NCBI GenBank assembly: GCA_947502645.1
Contig: CANNAD010000003.1
Location: 366,622 to 430,621 of the forward strand
Direction of reading: 5' to 3'
Source of the DNA: an uncultured Micrococcaceae bacterium
GTDB taxonomy: Bacteria > Actinomycetota > Actinomycetes > Actinomycetales > Micrococcaceae
DNA length: 64,000 nucleotides
Positions 17,731 through 26,238 of the stretch are shown here, piece by piece. Under the pieces are notes generated by a model. It did not search any database, had not been told where the DNA came from, and saw nothing but the letters and a program-made list of their open reading frames with translations. Positions within the stretch are counted from its first letter, which is position 1. Each line of letters starts with the position of its first letter. Position numbers and translations under genes: made by a program.

Positions 17731-17940
17731 ATGAGCGAATTCACGGTTGGGGATCATGTTCGATGGAATTCCGAAGCGGACCATGTGGAGGGAACCATCA
17801 CTAAGGTTCATACCAAGGACACAGAGTTCAAAGGGCGCACTCGCCGCTGCAGTGAGGATGAGCCGCAGTACGAGATCAAGAGCGACAAGACGGACCACAT
17901 CGCGATGCACAAGGGCTCTGCGCTGAGCAAGGCCAACTAG
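17731..17940 (+). CDS. DUF2945 small protein
   Basis: This 69-residue protein starts at MSEFTVGDHVRWNSEADHVEG with RBS AGGAG six bases upstream. The pattern GDHVRWNSE, GTITKVHTKDTEFKGR, YEIKSDKTDHIAMHKGSAL is the DUF2945 (hypervirulence/TUDOR-like) domain. The molecular role is unknown. Its TAG stop interlocks with the stop of the convergent ribbon-helix-helix gene. Confidence 0.85.
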   Translation: MSEFTVGDHVRWNSEADHVEGTITKVHTKDTEFKGRTRRCSEDEPQYEIKSDKTDHIAMHKGSALSKAN

Positions 17941-18164
17941 GGGCGCAGATCCAACTCTGCCTTGACTTCGCTCCACGGCTTCGTCTTCTTATCGGACGCG
18001 TCGTATCGAGCAACGACCTCGTCCGCCCAGTAACGCCCTTCCACCTCATCAAGGTGCTGCTCGATTGCTTCCTTGACGTAAAACGACCTGCTCCGTCCAG
18101 TCTGTCGAGCCAAAGCATCGAGCCGCTTTTGCTGATCATCGGTTAGCCTTACTTCCACGATCAC
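17937..18164 (-). CDS. Ribbon-helix-helix antitoxin-like protein
   Basis: This 75-residue protein has a GTG start. The N-terminal beta strand VEVRLTDDQQKRLDALARQ and the helix RSFYVKEAIEQHLDE are typical of RelB/Arc-type ribbon-helix-helix antitoxins. No toxin gene follows it, because a DUF2945 gene converges on its end. It is an orphan antitoxin or a stand-alone regulator. Confidence 0.75.
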   Translation of the reverse strand: MIVEVRLTDDQQKRLDALARQTGRSRSFYVKEAIEQHLDEVEGRYWADEVVARYDASDKKTKPWSEVKAELDLRP

Positions 18165-18213
18165 GGCGATGCCCTTCTCACAGGTCCTTTCTCGCGGACA
18201 GCGGGTTAGGAGC

Positions 18214-19446
18214 TCAACGCGACCCGCGCTGCTGTTCCTGGATCTCCACCAGGAACTTCAGTCCGGCCGGTGTGGTGCGCGGCGGCCCGTCGATTCTGGG
18301 GTCCCGCTCAAAAATCCCGAGCGTGTCGAATTGCTGCCGCACCTCGCGGAACAGATCGAGACCGGTTTCTGGTGGTATTGGCGCGTGGTCGGGCATGCGG
18401 TAGCCCTTCATCATGAGTGATTCGGCAATGAGTTCGCCGCGTATTTCGCGTGCTGGCATCCGTTCTTCCACGAACCAGGCGATCACTACGTTGTTCGTTG
18501 CGGCCTGCGCTCCCCCGTCGGCCAGGGCTATGTTGGCGGCTAGGTGTTGCCAGAGTCCGTGGTCGTCGTCGTGCAGTTTCCGCCCTGCTGGTGTGCGGAC
18601 CAGTTTCCCTTTGGATTTGCGTAGCAGTTTCCAGTCCTGCATCTGGGTGCGCAAATCCAGGACCGGCAGGGTCTGTGATTCCCGGTTGAACTTGCCGTAC
18701 CAGCGGTCCCGCCACTCAAGCGTGGCCATCGTCTCAGCGACAATGGCGGGTTTCAGGAAACCGGCTGAGGTCAGTTCCAGCCCGTCGTCGCCCACACGGT
18801 TGAGTAGCCATTTGACGGGACGGACGACGTCGGCCACCTCCTCCGGCGTCGGAGGCTCGAATCGTAGGGCGAGCCGCTTCAGGGTGTTGTTGACGTTGTC
18901 GCGGTCGAATGTCGCTGGGTCAAAATGGGTGGCATCTTCGCCGGTGACCCATTGGTACCAGCCGGCGATGTCCTCGTATTCAGGATGCTTGGGGTCGTTG
19001 AGGATCTGGCACTTGTCCGTGTAGCCGTGGGGGCCGCCTGAGTCTTCGGTGGGCCCGCGGTTCGCTCCGTCCAGGCAGAGGAATTTCTGCTCATCAACGG
19101 CGGAACGCCCGACGACGGTGATGCGGTGCTCCCAGCTGTCACCGAAGTCGTAGTCATAGGTCAGGTTTCCGGCAGCAGCGACGTCTTCGAGGGCTCAGCC
19201 AGCAGCGGATTCGGCGCCGAGTTCTCTGGCGGTTCCTTCGTCGCCGGCAAACAAGCGCCGATCACCGGCTGGGTCCGTTGCCACGAACATGTACAGGTGC
19301 GAGTTGGTCCAGCCAAAGGCCCGCTGGATGACGTGGTGCAGCTGAGGTAGAGGGGTGCTTTCGGGCACGCGAACGTCGCGCCAGATTTCGGGTTCGGTAT
19401 CGGCAATGCTGATGCCCAGGTCAAGAGCAGCGGCTGTCGGTGACAT
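18214..19446 (-). pseudogene. pRiA4b Orf3-family gene with in-frame TGA
   Basis: One continuous reading frame encodes a plasmid pRiA4b Orf3-like protein. The N-terminal part reads EPEIWRDVRVPESTPLPQLH then QRAFGWTNSHLYMF; after the stop come YDYDFGDSWEHRITV, CQILNDPKHPEYEDIAGWYQ, and the C-terminal DLRTQMQDWKLLRKSKGKLV. A single TGA at 19195-19197 interrupts it between the domains with no change of frame. Without it the product would be about 410 residues. It may be a nonsense pseudogene, two split proteins, or a base error. Its start lies beside the hipBA operators. Confidence 0.8.
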
Positions 19447-19486
19447 GGTGGCTATTGTGCCATTTCCTGTTGAACCTCCGCTTGAG

Positions 19487-19554
19487 ATGCACGCTCGTGC
19501 ACTTTCTCTATGGTGCACGAGCGTGCACTAATGGTAGAGTGCACGAACGTGCAC
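19487..19554. promoter_or_regulatory. Three-site HipB operator array
   Basis: Three 16-bp dyads with half-site GTGCAC occur at 19487-19502 (ATGCAC-GCTC-GTGCAC), 19513-19528 (GTGCAC-GAGC-GTGCAC) and 19539-19554 (GTGCAC-GAAC-GTGCAC). They repeat every 26 bases and end 25 bases before hipB. HipB-type antitoxins autoregulate through repeated palindromic operators, so this is the likely site set. They also lie 41 bases before the divergent pRiA4b-type gene. Confidence 0.75.
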
Positions 19555-19579
19555 TACCTGCACGGATAGGAGCTACGGA

Positions 19580-19804
19580 ATGTTCAAGACGCCTCGAGAG
19601 GCTGGAATGATCTTGCGGCAACTACGTGAAGACGCAGGACTGTCGCAAGGTGACTTGGCCGAGAAAGCCCACGTGTCAAAGCGCTGGTTGGTCAACTTTG
19701 AGAACGGCAAACCGTCGGTGGATATGTCCTTGGTGATGGATTGCTTCTCTGTTCTCGGCGCGGGCTTTGAGGTTGTGCACCAACGAGCGTTTGAGGAGAT
19801 ATAA
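19580..19804 (+). CDS. hipB: HipB-type antitoxin
   Basis: This 74-residue XRE helix-turn-helix protein (LRQLREDAGLSQGDLAEKA then VSKRWLVNFENGKPSVDMS) starts with RBS AGGAG seven bases upstream. It is directly followed, three bases on, by hipA. It would bind both the operator array upstream and the HipA kinase. Confidence 0.9.
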   Translation: MFKTPREAGMILRQLREDAGLSQGDLAEKAHVSKRWLVNFENGKPSVDMSLVMDCFSVLGAGFEVVHQRAFEEI

Positions 19805-19807
19805 GAC

Positions 19808-21085
19808 ATGTCGGCGATACTGCACGTCTACATGGACGGGGTCTTCTGTGGTCAAGTCATTCAGAGCAAGTCTGGAGACCTCCGCTTCACCTATGACGAA
19901 GGCTATCGACAGAGCCTGGGCGCAACACCGCTGTCACTATCCATGCCATTGTCTCTGCCGGAACATCGAAAGCGCGTCATTCTGCCGTACCTGGATGGGC
20001 TTATTACAGATAATGGCTCGGCTCGACAGGCGATGGCGTCCCGCTACAACGTAAGCGCGAGGAGTCCGTTCGGAATTCTGACCCACACCGGTGCCGATGT
20101 TGCTGGCGCATTGCAGATCTTGCCCGAATCCGAGACGCCCACTGACCGGGAGCTCCCCCGGGGTGGGTACTCGCCGCTGTCTGAAACCGACATTGCCGAT
20201 CAGCTCGCCGCTGTTGTCGAGGAGTACCGAGATGGTCGTGCGCCCAGCGTCGGGTTGGGTCGCTTCAGCCTGGCGGGAGCTCAACCGAAAATTGCTCTGC
20301 TACAAACGCCGACCGGTGAGTGGGCGGCGCCTACGGGTGCCACTCCCACCACACATATTTTGAAGCCTGCCTCTGGCGCCTACCGACGAGTGGACATAGT
20401 CGAGCACATGACCATGCGCGCAGCGGCGAAGCTTGGATTCAGTGTCGCGTCGACCGCGCTTTACACGTTTGGGTCCATGCGGACCTTTGTGACCGAGCGC
20501 TATGATCGCGCGTTCGTGGATGGCCGATGGCTTCGACTGCATCAGGAAGATCTGGGGCAGGCATTGAGCGTGCCTCTGGACAAGAAGTACCAGAGGGAGG
20601 ACGGCGGCCCTGGCGTGGCGGATGTTAGCGGGCTTTTCCGGGGGCTTGGTCGGTTTGAGGACAGAGCTGCAGCTGCCGAAGCCTTCTATGAGGGGCTCAT
20701 GTTCAATACCGCCCTCGAGTGCACAGATGCTCACATCAAGAATTATTCTGTGATGTTGGCGGGGGACACAGTAAAACTGGCTCCACTCTATGACCTGGCC
20801 ACTTACGCCCCCTATAAGGCTCCCGATCAAACCACATACTCGGCGATGAAGATCGGCAGCGAGTACCGATTCTCTGCTATTGGCGAGGATCAATGTCTGA
20901 AGGCGGCCGCCCTGCTCCGTGTGGACCCAGACCGTGCGATGGCCGCATTCCGGCATATTCGCGCCAACGCAGTTGGTGCGTTCGAGACCGTGCGGGACGA
21001 AATGGGGGCGGATAGCGAGACAGCCGAGGTCGCGAACAATGTGCTGGACAGCGTTTCGCGGCTCCCCTCGCTACGCGGCGGATGA
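19808..21085 (+). CDS. hipA: HipA-type serine/threonine kinase toxin
   Basis: This 425-residue protein begins with a HipA N-terminal domain (LHVYMDGVFCGQVIQ through FGILTHTGADVAGALQI). The gate loop FSLAGAQPKIALL holds the serine that autophosphorylates in E. coli HipA. The kinase core carries the catalytic Asp-Asn motif CTDAHIKNYSVML and the metal-binding Asp in LAPLYDLAT. All key residues appear present, so the toxin is expected to be active. Known HipA toxins phosphorylate glutamyl-tRNA synthetase; the target here is not shown. It forms a two-gene unit with hipB. Confidence 0.92.
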   Translation: MSAILHVYMDGVFCGQVIQSKSGDLRFTYDEGYRQSLGATPLSLSMPLSLPEHRKRVILPYLDGLITDNGSARQAMASRYNVSARSPFGILTHTGADVAGALQILPESETPTDRELPRGGYSPLSETDIADQLAAVVEEYRDGRAPSVGLGRFSLAGAQPKIALLQTPTGEWAAPTGATPTTHILKPASGAYRRVDIVEHMTMRAAAKLGFSVASTALYTFGSMRTFVTERYDRAFVDGRWLRLHQEDLGQALSVPLDKKYQREDGGPGVADVSGLFRGLGRFEDRAAAAEAFYEGLMFNTALECTDAHIKNYSVMLAGDTVKLAPLYDLATYAPYKAPDQTTYSAMKIGSEYRFSAIGEDQCLKAAALLRVDPDRAMAAFRHIRANAVGAFETVRDEMGADSETAEVANNVLDSVSRLPSLRGG

Positions 21086-21129
21086 GCCAGGCCTGGTGCC
21101 ACCGTAGGCCATAGCCGACGACGAACGCC

Positions 21130-21294
21130 CTACTGTGTGTCTGCGCCTTCGTCTTCTTCGGGCTCGAAGTTGCTGCGTTCCTCAGTGGTCGAGGCGCCGA
21201 CGCCTTCGGGCGAGTCGGGGATGGTACCTTCGGGTCCCTTGCCGCCTTCGTCGTTGCTTTCGTTGTCCTTGCGTCCCTCAGCTTCGCTACTCAT
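21130..21294 (-). CDS. Small acidic hypothetical protein
   Basis: This 54-residue ORF (MSSEAEGRKDNESNDEGGKG to the end EEDEGADTQ) has a good RBS, AAGGA five bases before the ATG. It is extremely rich in Glu, Asp, Gly and Ser and probably disordered. I recognise no family. The good RBS and strong codon bias support a real gene. Confidence 0.55.
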   Translation of the reverse strand: MSSEAEGRKDNESNDEGGKGPEGTIPDSPEGVGASTTEERSNFEPEEDEGADTQ

Positions 21295-21347
21295 AGCGTT
21301 CCTTCCCTGATGCGGTATGGATCTTCACTTCCGATCGTACGACGGCG

Positions 21348-21369
21348 GCCGCCAACGCATAAGGGCTGG
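21348..21369 (+). repeat. 22-bp direct repeat, copy A
   Basis: The 22 bases that end in CAACGCATAAGGGCTGG are identical to 25083-25104. Copy A is followed by a GGCGGCGG/CCGCCGCC hairpin (21368-21391). The two copies bracket the lipoprotein, two-component and CPBP genes. Confidence 0.7.
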
Positions 21370-21467
21370 CGGCGGATTCGCACCCGCCGCCGTTATACCT
21401 CGGGGGTGGCGGCTGTGGGTACTTTAGTAGCTATCCGCGCTGTGTGCCGCGTATTTACGCTCGTATC

Positions 21468-22241
21468 ATGCGACTTTCAATTATTGTTCTTTCCACTTCA
21501 GCTCTTGCTCTCGTCACCGCGGGTGCCCTGTCAGGCTGCACATCCGTGGGTTCCGGGCCCGCTGTCACTCAGGATCGTGAGATCAGCGATGTCAGCGCCG
21601 TACAGCTGGACACGTCCGGGGACCTCACAATTGTTCTCGGTGCGACGCCCTCGCTGACGGTGACTGCCGGCGATCGGGTTATTGACCGACTCACGGATGA
21701 CGTTGATGACGGGGTGCTGCGACTGGGGATGGAGGGCGGTCCAATGCCGCTCAGCGGCGAAATCCGGTACGAGCTGACGGTGTCTTCGCTCGAGTCCCTC
21801 ACGGTTGTTGGTTCCGGTGACGCGTCGATTGATCTCTCGGGGGCAAGCGTACCGACCATAACGGTCCGCGGTTCGGGCGACGTCGATGCGTCCGGAATTG
21901 ACGCGGCGGAGGCGGCTTTCACGGTCGACGGCTCCGGCAGGATCCAGGTCCGCGATGCCGCGGTCGAGAACCTGATGGTACTCGTCGATGGTTCGGGTGA
22001 GGTCACGGTCGACGGCGTCGCGAGCACGCAGCGCGTCGAGGTCAAGGGATCGGGCGGATATCAAGCCACCGACCTGCGCAGCGTGAACGCCTTCGTCGCC
22101 GTCCGCGGTTCAGGCGAGGCCACCGTCACGGCGGATGAGTCACTTGAGGCGATCATCGAAGGCAGTGGTGTGATCTCCCACGGCGACGATGCCCGAGTCA
22201 CGGAAGATGTAGCTGGTTCCGGCGATGTCACTCAGCGCTGA
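21468..22241 (+). CDS. DUF2807 (GIN-domain) lipoprotein
   Basis: This 257-residue protein has a lipoprotein signal ending LSGC (Cys24). The rest is a right-handed beta-repeat with recurring V-x-GSG-x steps (VVGSGDASIDLSG, VRGSGDVDASG, VDGSGRIQV, VRGSGEATVT), the DUF2807 or putative auto-transporter adhesin head-like fold. It starts at MRLSIIVL, not the longer frame. It lies 30 bases before a sensor kinase on the same strand, so it may be co-regulated or act as a surface ligand. Its function is unknown. Confidence 0.85.
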   Translation: MRLSIIVLSTSALALVTAGALSGCTSVGSGPAVTQDREISDVSAVQLDTSGDLTIVLGATPSLTVTAGDRVIDRLTDDVDDGVLRLGMEGGPMPLSGEIRYELTVSSLESLTVVGSGDASIDLSGASVPTITVRGSGDVDASGIDAAEAAFTVDGSGRIQVRDAAVENLMVLVDGSGEVTVDGVASTQRVEVKGSGGYQATDLRSVNAFVAVRGSGEATVTADESLEAIIEGSGVISHGDDARVTEDVAGSGDVTQR

Positions 22242-22271
22242 AACGGCGCAATTCCAGAGGGGTAAAATGCA

Positions 22272-23393
22272 GTGGTGAGAGTTGCCGGCATGTCGATGGT
22301 GCGCGCGTGGTGGGACATTCTTCTGGCCTGCGTACTCATTGTTTTGTCCTTCGTTCCAGGTGTTGCGCGTCAGGGTCTTGAGCTTGCCGGTCTTCCAGAT
22401 CGACCTCTCGACCTGCTCGGAGTTTCTCTCATCGTGGTGCAAGGCAGTGGCGTCGCGCTGCTTCGGCGACGACCTGCGTGGGCCCTTGCCCAGACCGGTG
22501 CAGGGTTCGCTGCCTACCAGTTGCTCGGCTTCCCGACCACGTTCGCTGCGCTGGGCCTGCTGTTCGCCCTGGTGGGCGCTGGTGCGTTGATCGAGCGAAA
22601 CCGCAGGATGACTGCTGCGCTCGCGCTCGGCGCGTACGTTGTGCTCGCCGTCGCGTTGCTCACGTTCGACGTCGAGCTCACGGTGGTCGACACGCTGATT
22701 TTCGGCGTCTTGCTCGCCACTCTATGGCTGTGGGGCTCGTGGCTCCGGTCCCAGGCAGCTTCTCGTCAAGTTCTCGCACAAAGTGCTGAGCGGGACACCA
22801 TCGCTGCCGAACGGGCGCGCATTGCGCGTGAACTACACGACGTCGTCACGCACCATGTGACGGCGATGGTCGTACAGGCTGAGGCAGGCCAGTATCAGCC
22901 AGCGCTGAACCCGAAGACACTCGACGTCCTTGCATCGATTGCCGAAGGTGGCAGATCGACGCTTATTGACCTCCGGAGCCTTCTCGGGGCGCTTGAGGCA
23001 GACGCAGCAGATGGACGTGCGCCCGCCTTACAGAGCGCGGACGAGATCGTCGCCAGTGCCCGGGCGACGGGTCAACACGTTCAGCTCACCGAGCGTGGGA
23101 AACCGCGTGCACTGCCTGGTACACCAGGGCTCGCGGTTGTCCGCGTTGTTCAGGAGAGCATCACCAATGCAAGGAAGTACGCCACGGATGGATCGGCCTC
23201 TGTCGACATTGAGTACGCTGAGGATGCGGTGCTGGTCGAAGTCGCCAGTTCCGGTCCGGAGAAGGGGTTGGCCTCGACGCCGGGAGGGCGGGGAATCGTC
23301 GGTATGCGTGAGCGGGTGGAGTCCTTGGGTGGCGATCTGCAGGCCGGGCCTGTAGGTGACCGATTCATGGTGCGCGCAAGGATCCCGGGATGA
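22272..23393 (+). CDS. NarL/DesK-type sensor histidine kinase
   Basis: This 373-residue kinase has a GTG start and RBS GAGGGG. Four to six N-terminal membrane segments are followed by a coiled linker, the phospho-acceptor motif ARIARELHDVVTHHVTAM (His near residue 195) and a HATPase domain with ESITNARKYA and GGRGIVGMRERVESLGG. It overlaps the response regulator gene by four bases (ATGA). This HisKA_3 type often senses envelope stress. Confidence 0.93.
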   Translation: MVRVAGMSMVRAWWDILLACVLIVLSFVPGVARQGLELAGLPDRPLDLLGVSLIVVQGSGVALLRRRPAWALAQTGAGFAAYQLLGFPTTFAALGLLFALVGAGALIERNRRMTAALALGAYVVLAVALLTFDVELTVVDTLIFGVLLATLWLWGSWLRSQAASRQVLAQSAERDTIAAERARIARELHDVVTHHVTAMVVQAEAGQYQPALNPKTLDVLASIAEGGRSTLIDLRSLLGALEADAADGRAPALQSADEIVASARATGQHVQLTERGKPRALPGTPGLAVVRVVQESITNARKYATDGSASVDIEYAEDAVLVEVASSGPEKGLASTPGGRGIVGMRERVESLGGDLQAGPVGDRFMVRARIPG

Positions 23394-24073
23394 CAGGAGA
23401 ATCGATGGGTGCACCGCTGCGCGTTGTGGTCTGTGATGACCAGGAGCTCGTGCGCACCGGTTTCGTCACGATTATCGATGCCCAGCCGGATCTCGTGGTC
23501 GTCGGTGAGGCAAGGAACGGCGAGGAGGCGGTTCGCATCACCGAACGCGAGCGCCCGGATGTCGTTGTGATGGATATCCGTATGCCTCTCCTCGACGGGA
23601 TCGAGGCCACTCGGAGAATCGCGGGCCCGCATGTCGCGGTGGCAGCGCGCGTACTCGTCGTCACGACTTTCACGCTGGACTCTCTTGTATATGAAGCGTT
23701 GCGCGCCGGCGCGAGTGGGTTTCTCCTCAAGGATGCGCGGCCTGCGGAGTTGATCGAGGCCATCCGGACCATCGCCGCGGGAGATTCCTTGATCGCCCCC
23801 GCGGTCACCCGGGCGTTGATCGGGCACTACGGTGAGCGGCTGCGGCCCTCCGATCAGGGGGAAACTGTGTTTGACTCGCTCACTGCACGCGAACGGGAGG
23901 TGTTGATCCTGCTCGCCGACGGACAGTCCAATGCCGAGATCGCAGCCGAGCTCTTCATCAGTCTCCAGACGGTTAAAACGTATGTCTCTCGCGTCTTGAT
24001 GAAGCTCAACGTGAGAGATCGGGTTCAGGCGGTTGTGCTGGCGCACCGTGCGGGGCTTGCTTCCCCTCGTTGA
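23390..24073 (+). CDS. NarL/LuxR-family response regulator
   Basis: This 227-residue response regulator has a receiver domain with acidic pocket VVCDDQ and phospho-acceptor VVMDIRMPLLDG (Asp near residue 58). The C-terminal LuxR helix-turn-helix is LTAREREVLILLADGQSNAE then LFISLQTVKTYVSRV. It is translationally coupled to the kinase. The neighbouring DUF2807 lipoprotein and CPBP membrane protein are plausible targets. Confidence 0.94.
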   Translation: MTGESMGAPLRVVVCDDQELVRTGFVTIIDAQPDLVVVGEARNGEEAVRITERERPDVVVMDIRMPLLDGIEATRRIAGPHVAVAARVLVVTTFTLDSLVYEALRAGASGFLLKDARPAELIEAIRTIAAGDSLIAPAVTRALIGHYGERLRPSDQGETVFDSLTAREREVLILLADGQSNAEIAAELFISLQTVKTYVSRVLMKLNVRDRVQAVVLAHRAGLASPR

Positions 24074-24215
24074 CTCCCGGCGATCGACGCCTTGCAATGA
24101 TTGTTGCCTGGTTGGGTCCCTCCTCCGAGGGATCCAAAGTGTCCCCAATGGGGTGATTCGCGCCCCTTTCAGGCTCCGTAGCGTGATTATTACACCGACT
24201 ACGAGGAGCACCCCC

Positions 24216-25097
24216 ATGAAGAACCAGACAGCCGACCGCCAACCATTGTCCCCATACCAAGGCAAGCTAACTGAGCCGCCGAGCGTCTCTCCCCGCAACT
24301 GGATTCGGACAACAATCCTGGTCGTTGGTTTCGCGGTAGCCATGCTCGGTGCAAATTTCATCGCTTCTGCCGTCGAGACCCCAGTGGCCAGCCTCGTCGT
24401 CGGCCCCGTCCTCGCAATTGCCATGATGGGGCTCTATATCTGGGCGGGGATTCGTTTGGAGAAACGAAGCGTGGCGGAGTTCCATCCTCGGGCAGGCATG
24501 CGGCATCTGCTGTTGGGCATTACTGGCGGAGTGACTCTCGCAGCGGTGACCATCGGTCTCCTCGCTCTCTTCGGCGGATACCAGATCACAGGCTGGGGAT
24601 CGATCACCGGGGCTCTAGCCGTGGTGGGGACGATGTGCGCCGTTGCAGTCGCGGAAGAAGTGTTCTTCCGGGGCATCGTCTTCCGCCTGCTCCGCGGTCG
24701 CTGGGGAGCACTTCTGGCGCTCATCGTATCGTCCACGATCTTCGGTCTGCTGCACCTGATCAATCCGGGCGCCACGCTCAACGGAGCGCTCTCCGTCGCG
24801 ATCGAGGCAGGGCTCATGCTCGGCGCCGCGTACCTGCTCACCGGATCTTTGTGGCTCGCGATCGGCCTTCACTTCGGCTGGAATGTTGCGATCGGAGGGA
24901 TCTTCGGCACAGTCGTTTCCGGTTCTGACGCCCGTGATGCGCTCTTCACTGCTACAACCGCAGGTCCGGATTGGCTTACCGGAGGAAGCTTCGGACCCGA
25001 GGCGAGCATCGTTGCAATCCTTGTGTGCTCCGTGGCAACAGTGGCGTTCCTCGTCGCGGCGCATCGCGATGGTGCATTCAATGCCGCCAACGCATAA
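24216..25097 (+). CDS. CPBP-family intramembrane metalloprotease
   Basis: This 293-residue membrane protein has about eight hydrophobic segments. The Abi/CPBP motifs are EEVFFRG (EExxxR), FGLLHLINPG (FxxxH) and HFGWN. The start at 24216 has RBS GAGGAG. CPBP proteases process membrane proteins and prenylated peptides, and some give bacteriocin self-immunity. It is the last gene of the module bracketed by the 22-bp repeat, and its stop codon lies inside repeat copy B. Confidence 0.9.
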   Translation: MKNQTADRQPLSPYQGKLTEPPSVSPRNWIRTTILVVGFAVAMLGANFIASAVETPVASLVVGPVLAIAMMGLYIWAGIRLEKRSVAEFHPRAGMRHLLLGITGGVTLAAVTIGLLALFGGYQITGWGSITGALAVVGTMCAVAVAEEVFFRGIVFRLLRGRWGALLALIVSSTIFGLLHLINPGATLNGALSVAIEAGLMLGAAYLLTGSLWLAIGLHFGWNVAIGGIFGTVVSGSDARDALFTATTAGPDWLTGGSFGPEASIVAILVCSVATVAFLVAAHRDGAFNAANA

Positions 25098-25104
25098 GGG
25101 CTGG
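25083..25104 (+). repeat. 22-bp direct repeat, copy B
   Basis: This is identical to 21348-21369 and overlaps the last four codons and the stop of the CPBP gene. It is followed by a short GGGTG/CACCC hairpin, as copy A is followed by a hairpin, so the unit may be a small dispersed terminator-like element or recombination ends. Confidence 0.7.
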
Positions 25105-25137
25105 GTGCGTATTCACCCGTTACGCTACGATCAGCCC

Positions 25138-25524
25138 ATGATGACCTCGCGGCTCGGGTCGCTGATCAACGAGCTGAAAATCGTGCCCGATCGGACTTTG
25201 GCCCAGGAAGTGCTGCTCGCCTGCCTTGAGCGCCTTGGTAGTGGCGGCCCTACGGAGTGGGAGGTCGTCGAGGTCTTCAATGCGTGGACTGATGGTGACG
25301 CTTTGTGCATCGTCTATTCAGCCCCTTGGGGACCCACGGTGGGCCTGAGGCTGAGTACGGAGCGCCCTATCGCAGATGATCCTACTGAGTGCGGCAGGAC
25401 GATCGCGGACTTCGATATCGCTGAGCCGCTCGGCACCATTGCCGACCACCTCGTGTACGACGACGACGGCATGGGCTGGTGGGGCGACCTACCCGTGCGG
25501 GAAGGCCCGCCGGCCGCCCCATAG
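25138..25524 (+). CDS. Hypothetical protein, 128 residues
   Basis: This is an acidic, Trp-containing protein (MMTSRLGSLINELKIVPDRT to the end GWWGDLPVREGPP). It resembles small soluble immunity-like or contact-system proteins in size and composition, but I recognise no family. It follows repeat copy B by 33 bases and converges on the DUF1992 gene. Confidence 0.6.
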   Translation: MMTSRLGSLINELKIVPDRTLAQEVLLACLERLGSGGPTEWEVVEVFNAWTDGDALCIVYSAPWGPTVGLRLSTERPIADDPTECGRTIADFDIAEPLGTIADHLVYDDDGMGWWGDLPVREGPPAAP

Positions 25525-25539
25525 CTCGCTCCACGCAGG

Positions 25540-26112
25540 TTAGGAACGACGACGGCGCCACCAGCGACGACGCACTCGTTCCGGTGCGGGTTGGCCAGTA
25601 TTCCGTGCTGCCCGCGCTTCCCTCCACTGGTTCACTTCGTACTCAATGTCGCGCAGTTTGGTGACGACGGGCGGGCCTCCGAGTAGCTGGCGACGGGCTT
25701 CGATGATGCGGGCGTTGAACTCTTCGAGGATTTCGCGGACACGGGCTTCGGAATACTGTTTGGCCAGGAGTTCGTCGAGTTCGGCGTCTTCCTTCCGCAG
25801 CAGGAACGGTGCTGGGGCTAGGCCGGTGAGTTGCTCGCGTTCGATGAGGCTCTTGACCCACCAGTCGGGGTCCAGGCTTCGAGCCGCTTCGGGGAGGGGC
25901 TTTCCCGCGTATTTCAAGTTGTCGAACGCGCCGTCGGACTCGGCCTGCTGGACCGCAGCTTCGGCCCTCGCGGCGACGTCTCCAACATAGTCCGACGTCG
26001 GCCCTTCAGCTCCAGCGTTGTCCCCTGGGTCCCATCCGGCTCGGCGTGCAGCCCGGTATTCGGCGGCGTGCTGCATGCGGCGGCGCGCTTCCTCGTCCTT
26101 GTCGGGCTTCAT
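25540..26112 (-). CDS. DUF1992 (DnaJ-C28-like) protein
   Basis: This 190-residue protein starts at MKPDKDEEARRRMQ with RBS GAGGTG. The DUF1992 core is visible (AVQQAESDGAFDNLKYAGKP, DPDWWVKSLIEREQLTGLAP, ELDELLAKQYSEARVREIL). The C-terminus ends in a basic RRRWWRRRRS tail. The role is unknown; homologues resemble DnaJ homologue subfamily C member 28. Confidence 0.88.
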   Translation of the reverse strand: MKPDKDEEARRRMQHAAEYRAARRAGWDPGDNAGAEGPTSDYVGDVAARAEAAVQQAESDGAFDNLKYAGKPLPEAARSLDPDWWVKSLIEREQLTGLAPAPFLLRKEDAELDELLAKQYSEARVREILEEFNARIIEARRQLLGGPPVVTKLRDIEYEVNQWREARAARNTGQPAPERVRRRWWRRRRS

Positions 26113-26238
26113 GGCACCTCGCTCGTCCTCACTCGCGTTGCTGTGCTGGTACTGGCCGCCATGCACGCCATTCTGCCATTTCTGGCTCCTATAGGTACTG
26201 CCCTTCGCGAGAAGATTCGTCCCTTGTAGGGTTGTGTC

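Noticed and set aside
19487-19554. CRISPR-like short array
   Set aside because: There are three palindromic 16-mers with 10-base gaps upstream of hipB; this is an operator array, not repeats with spacers.
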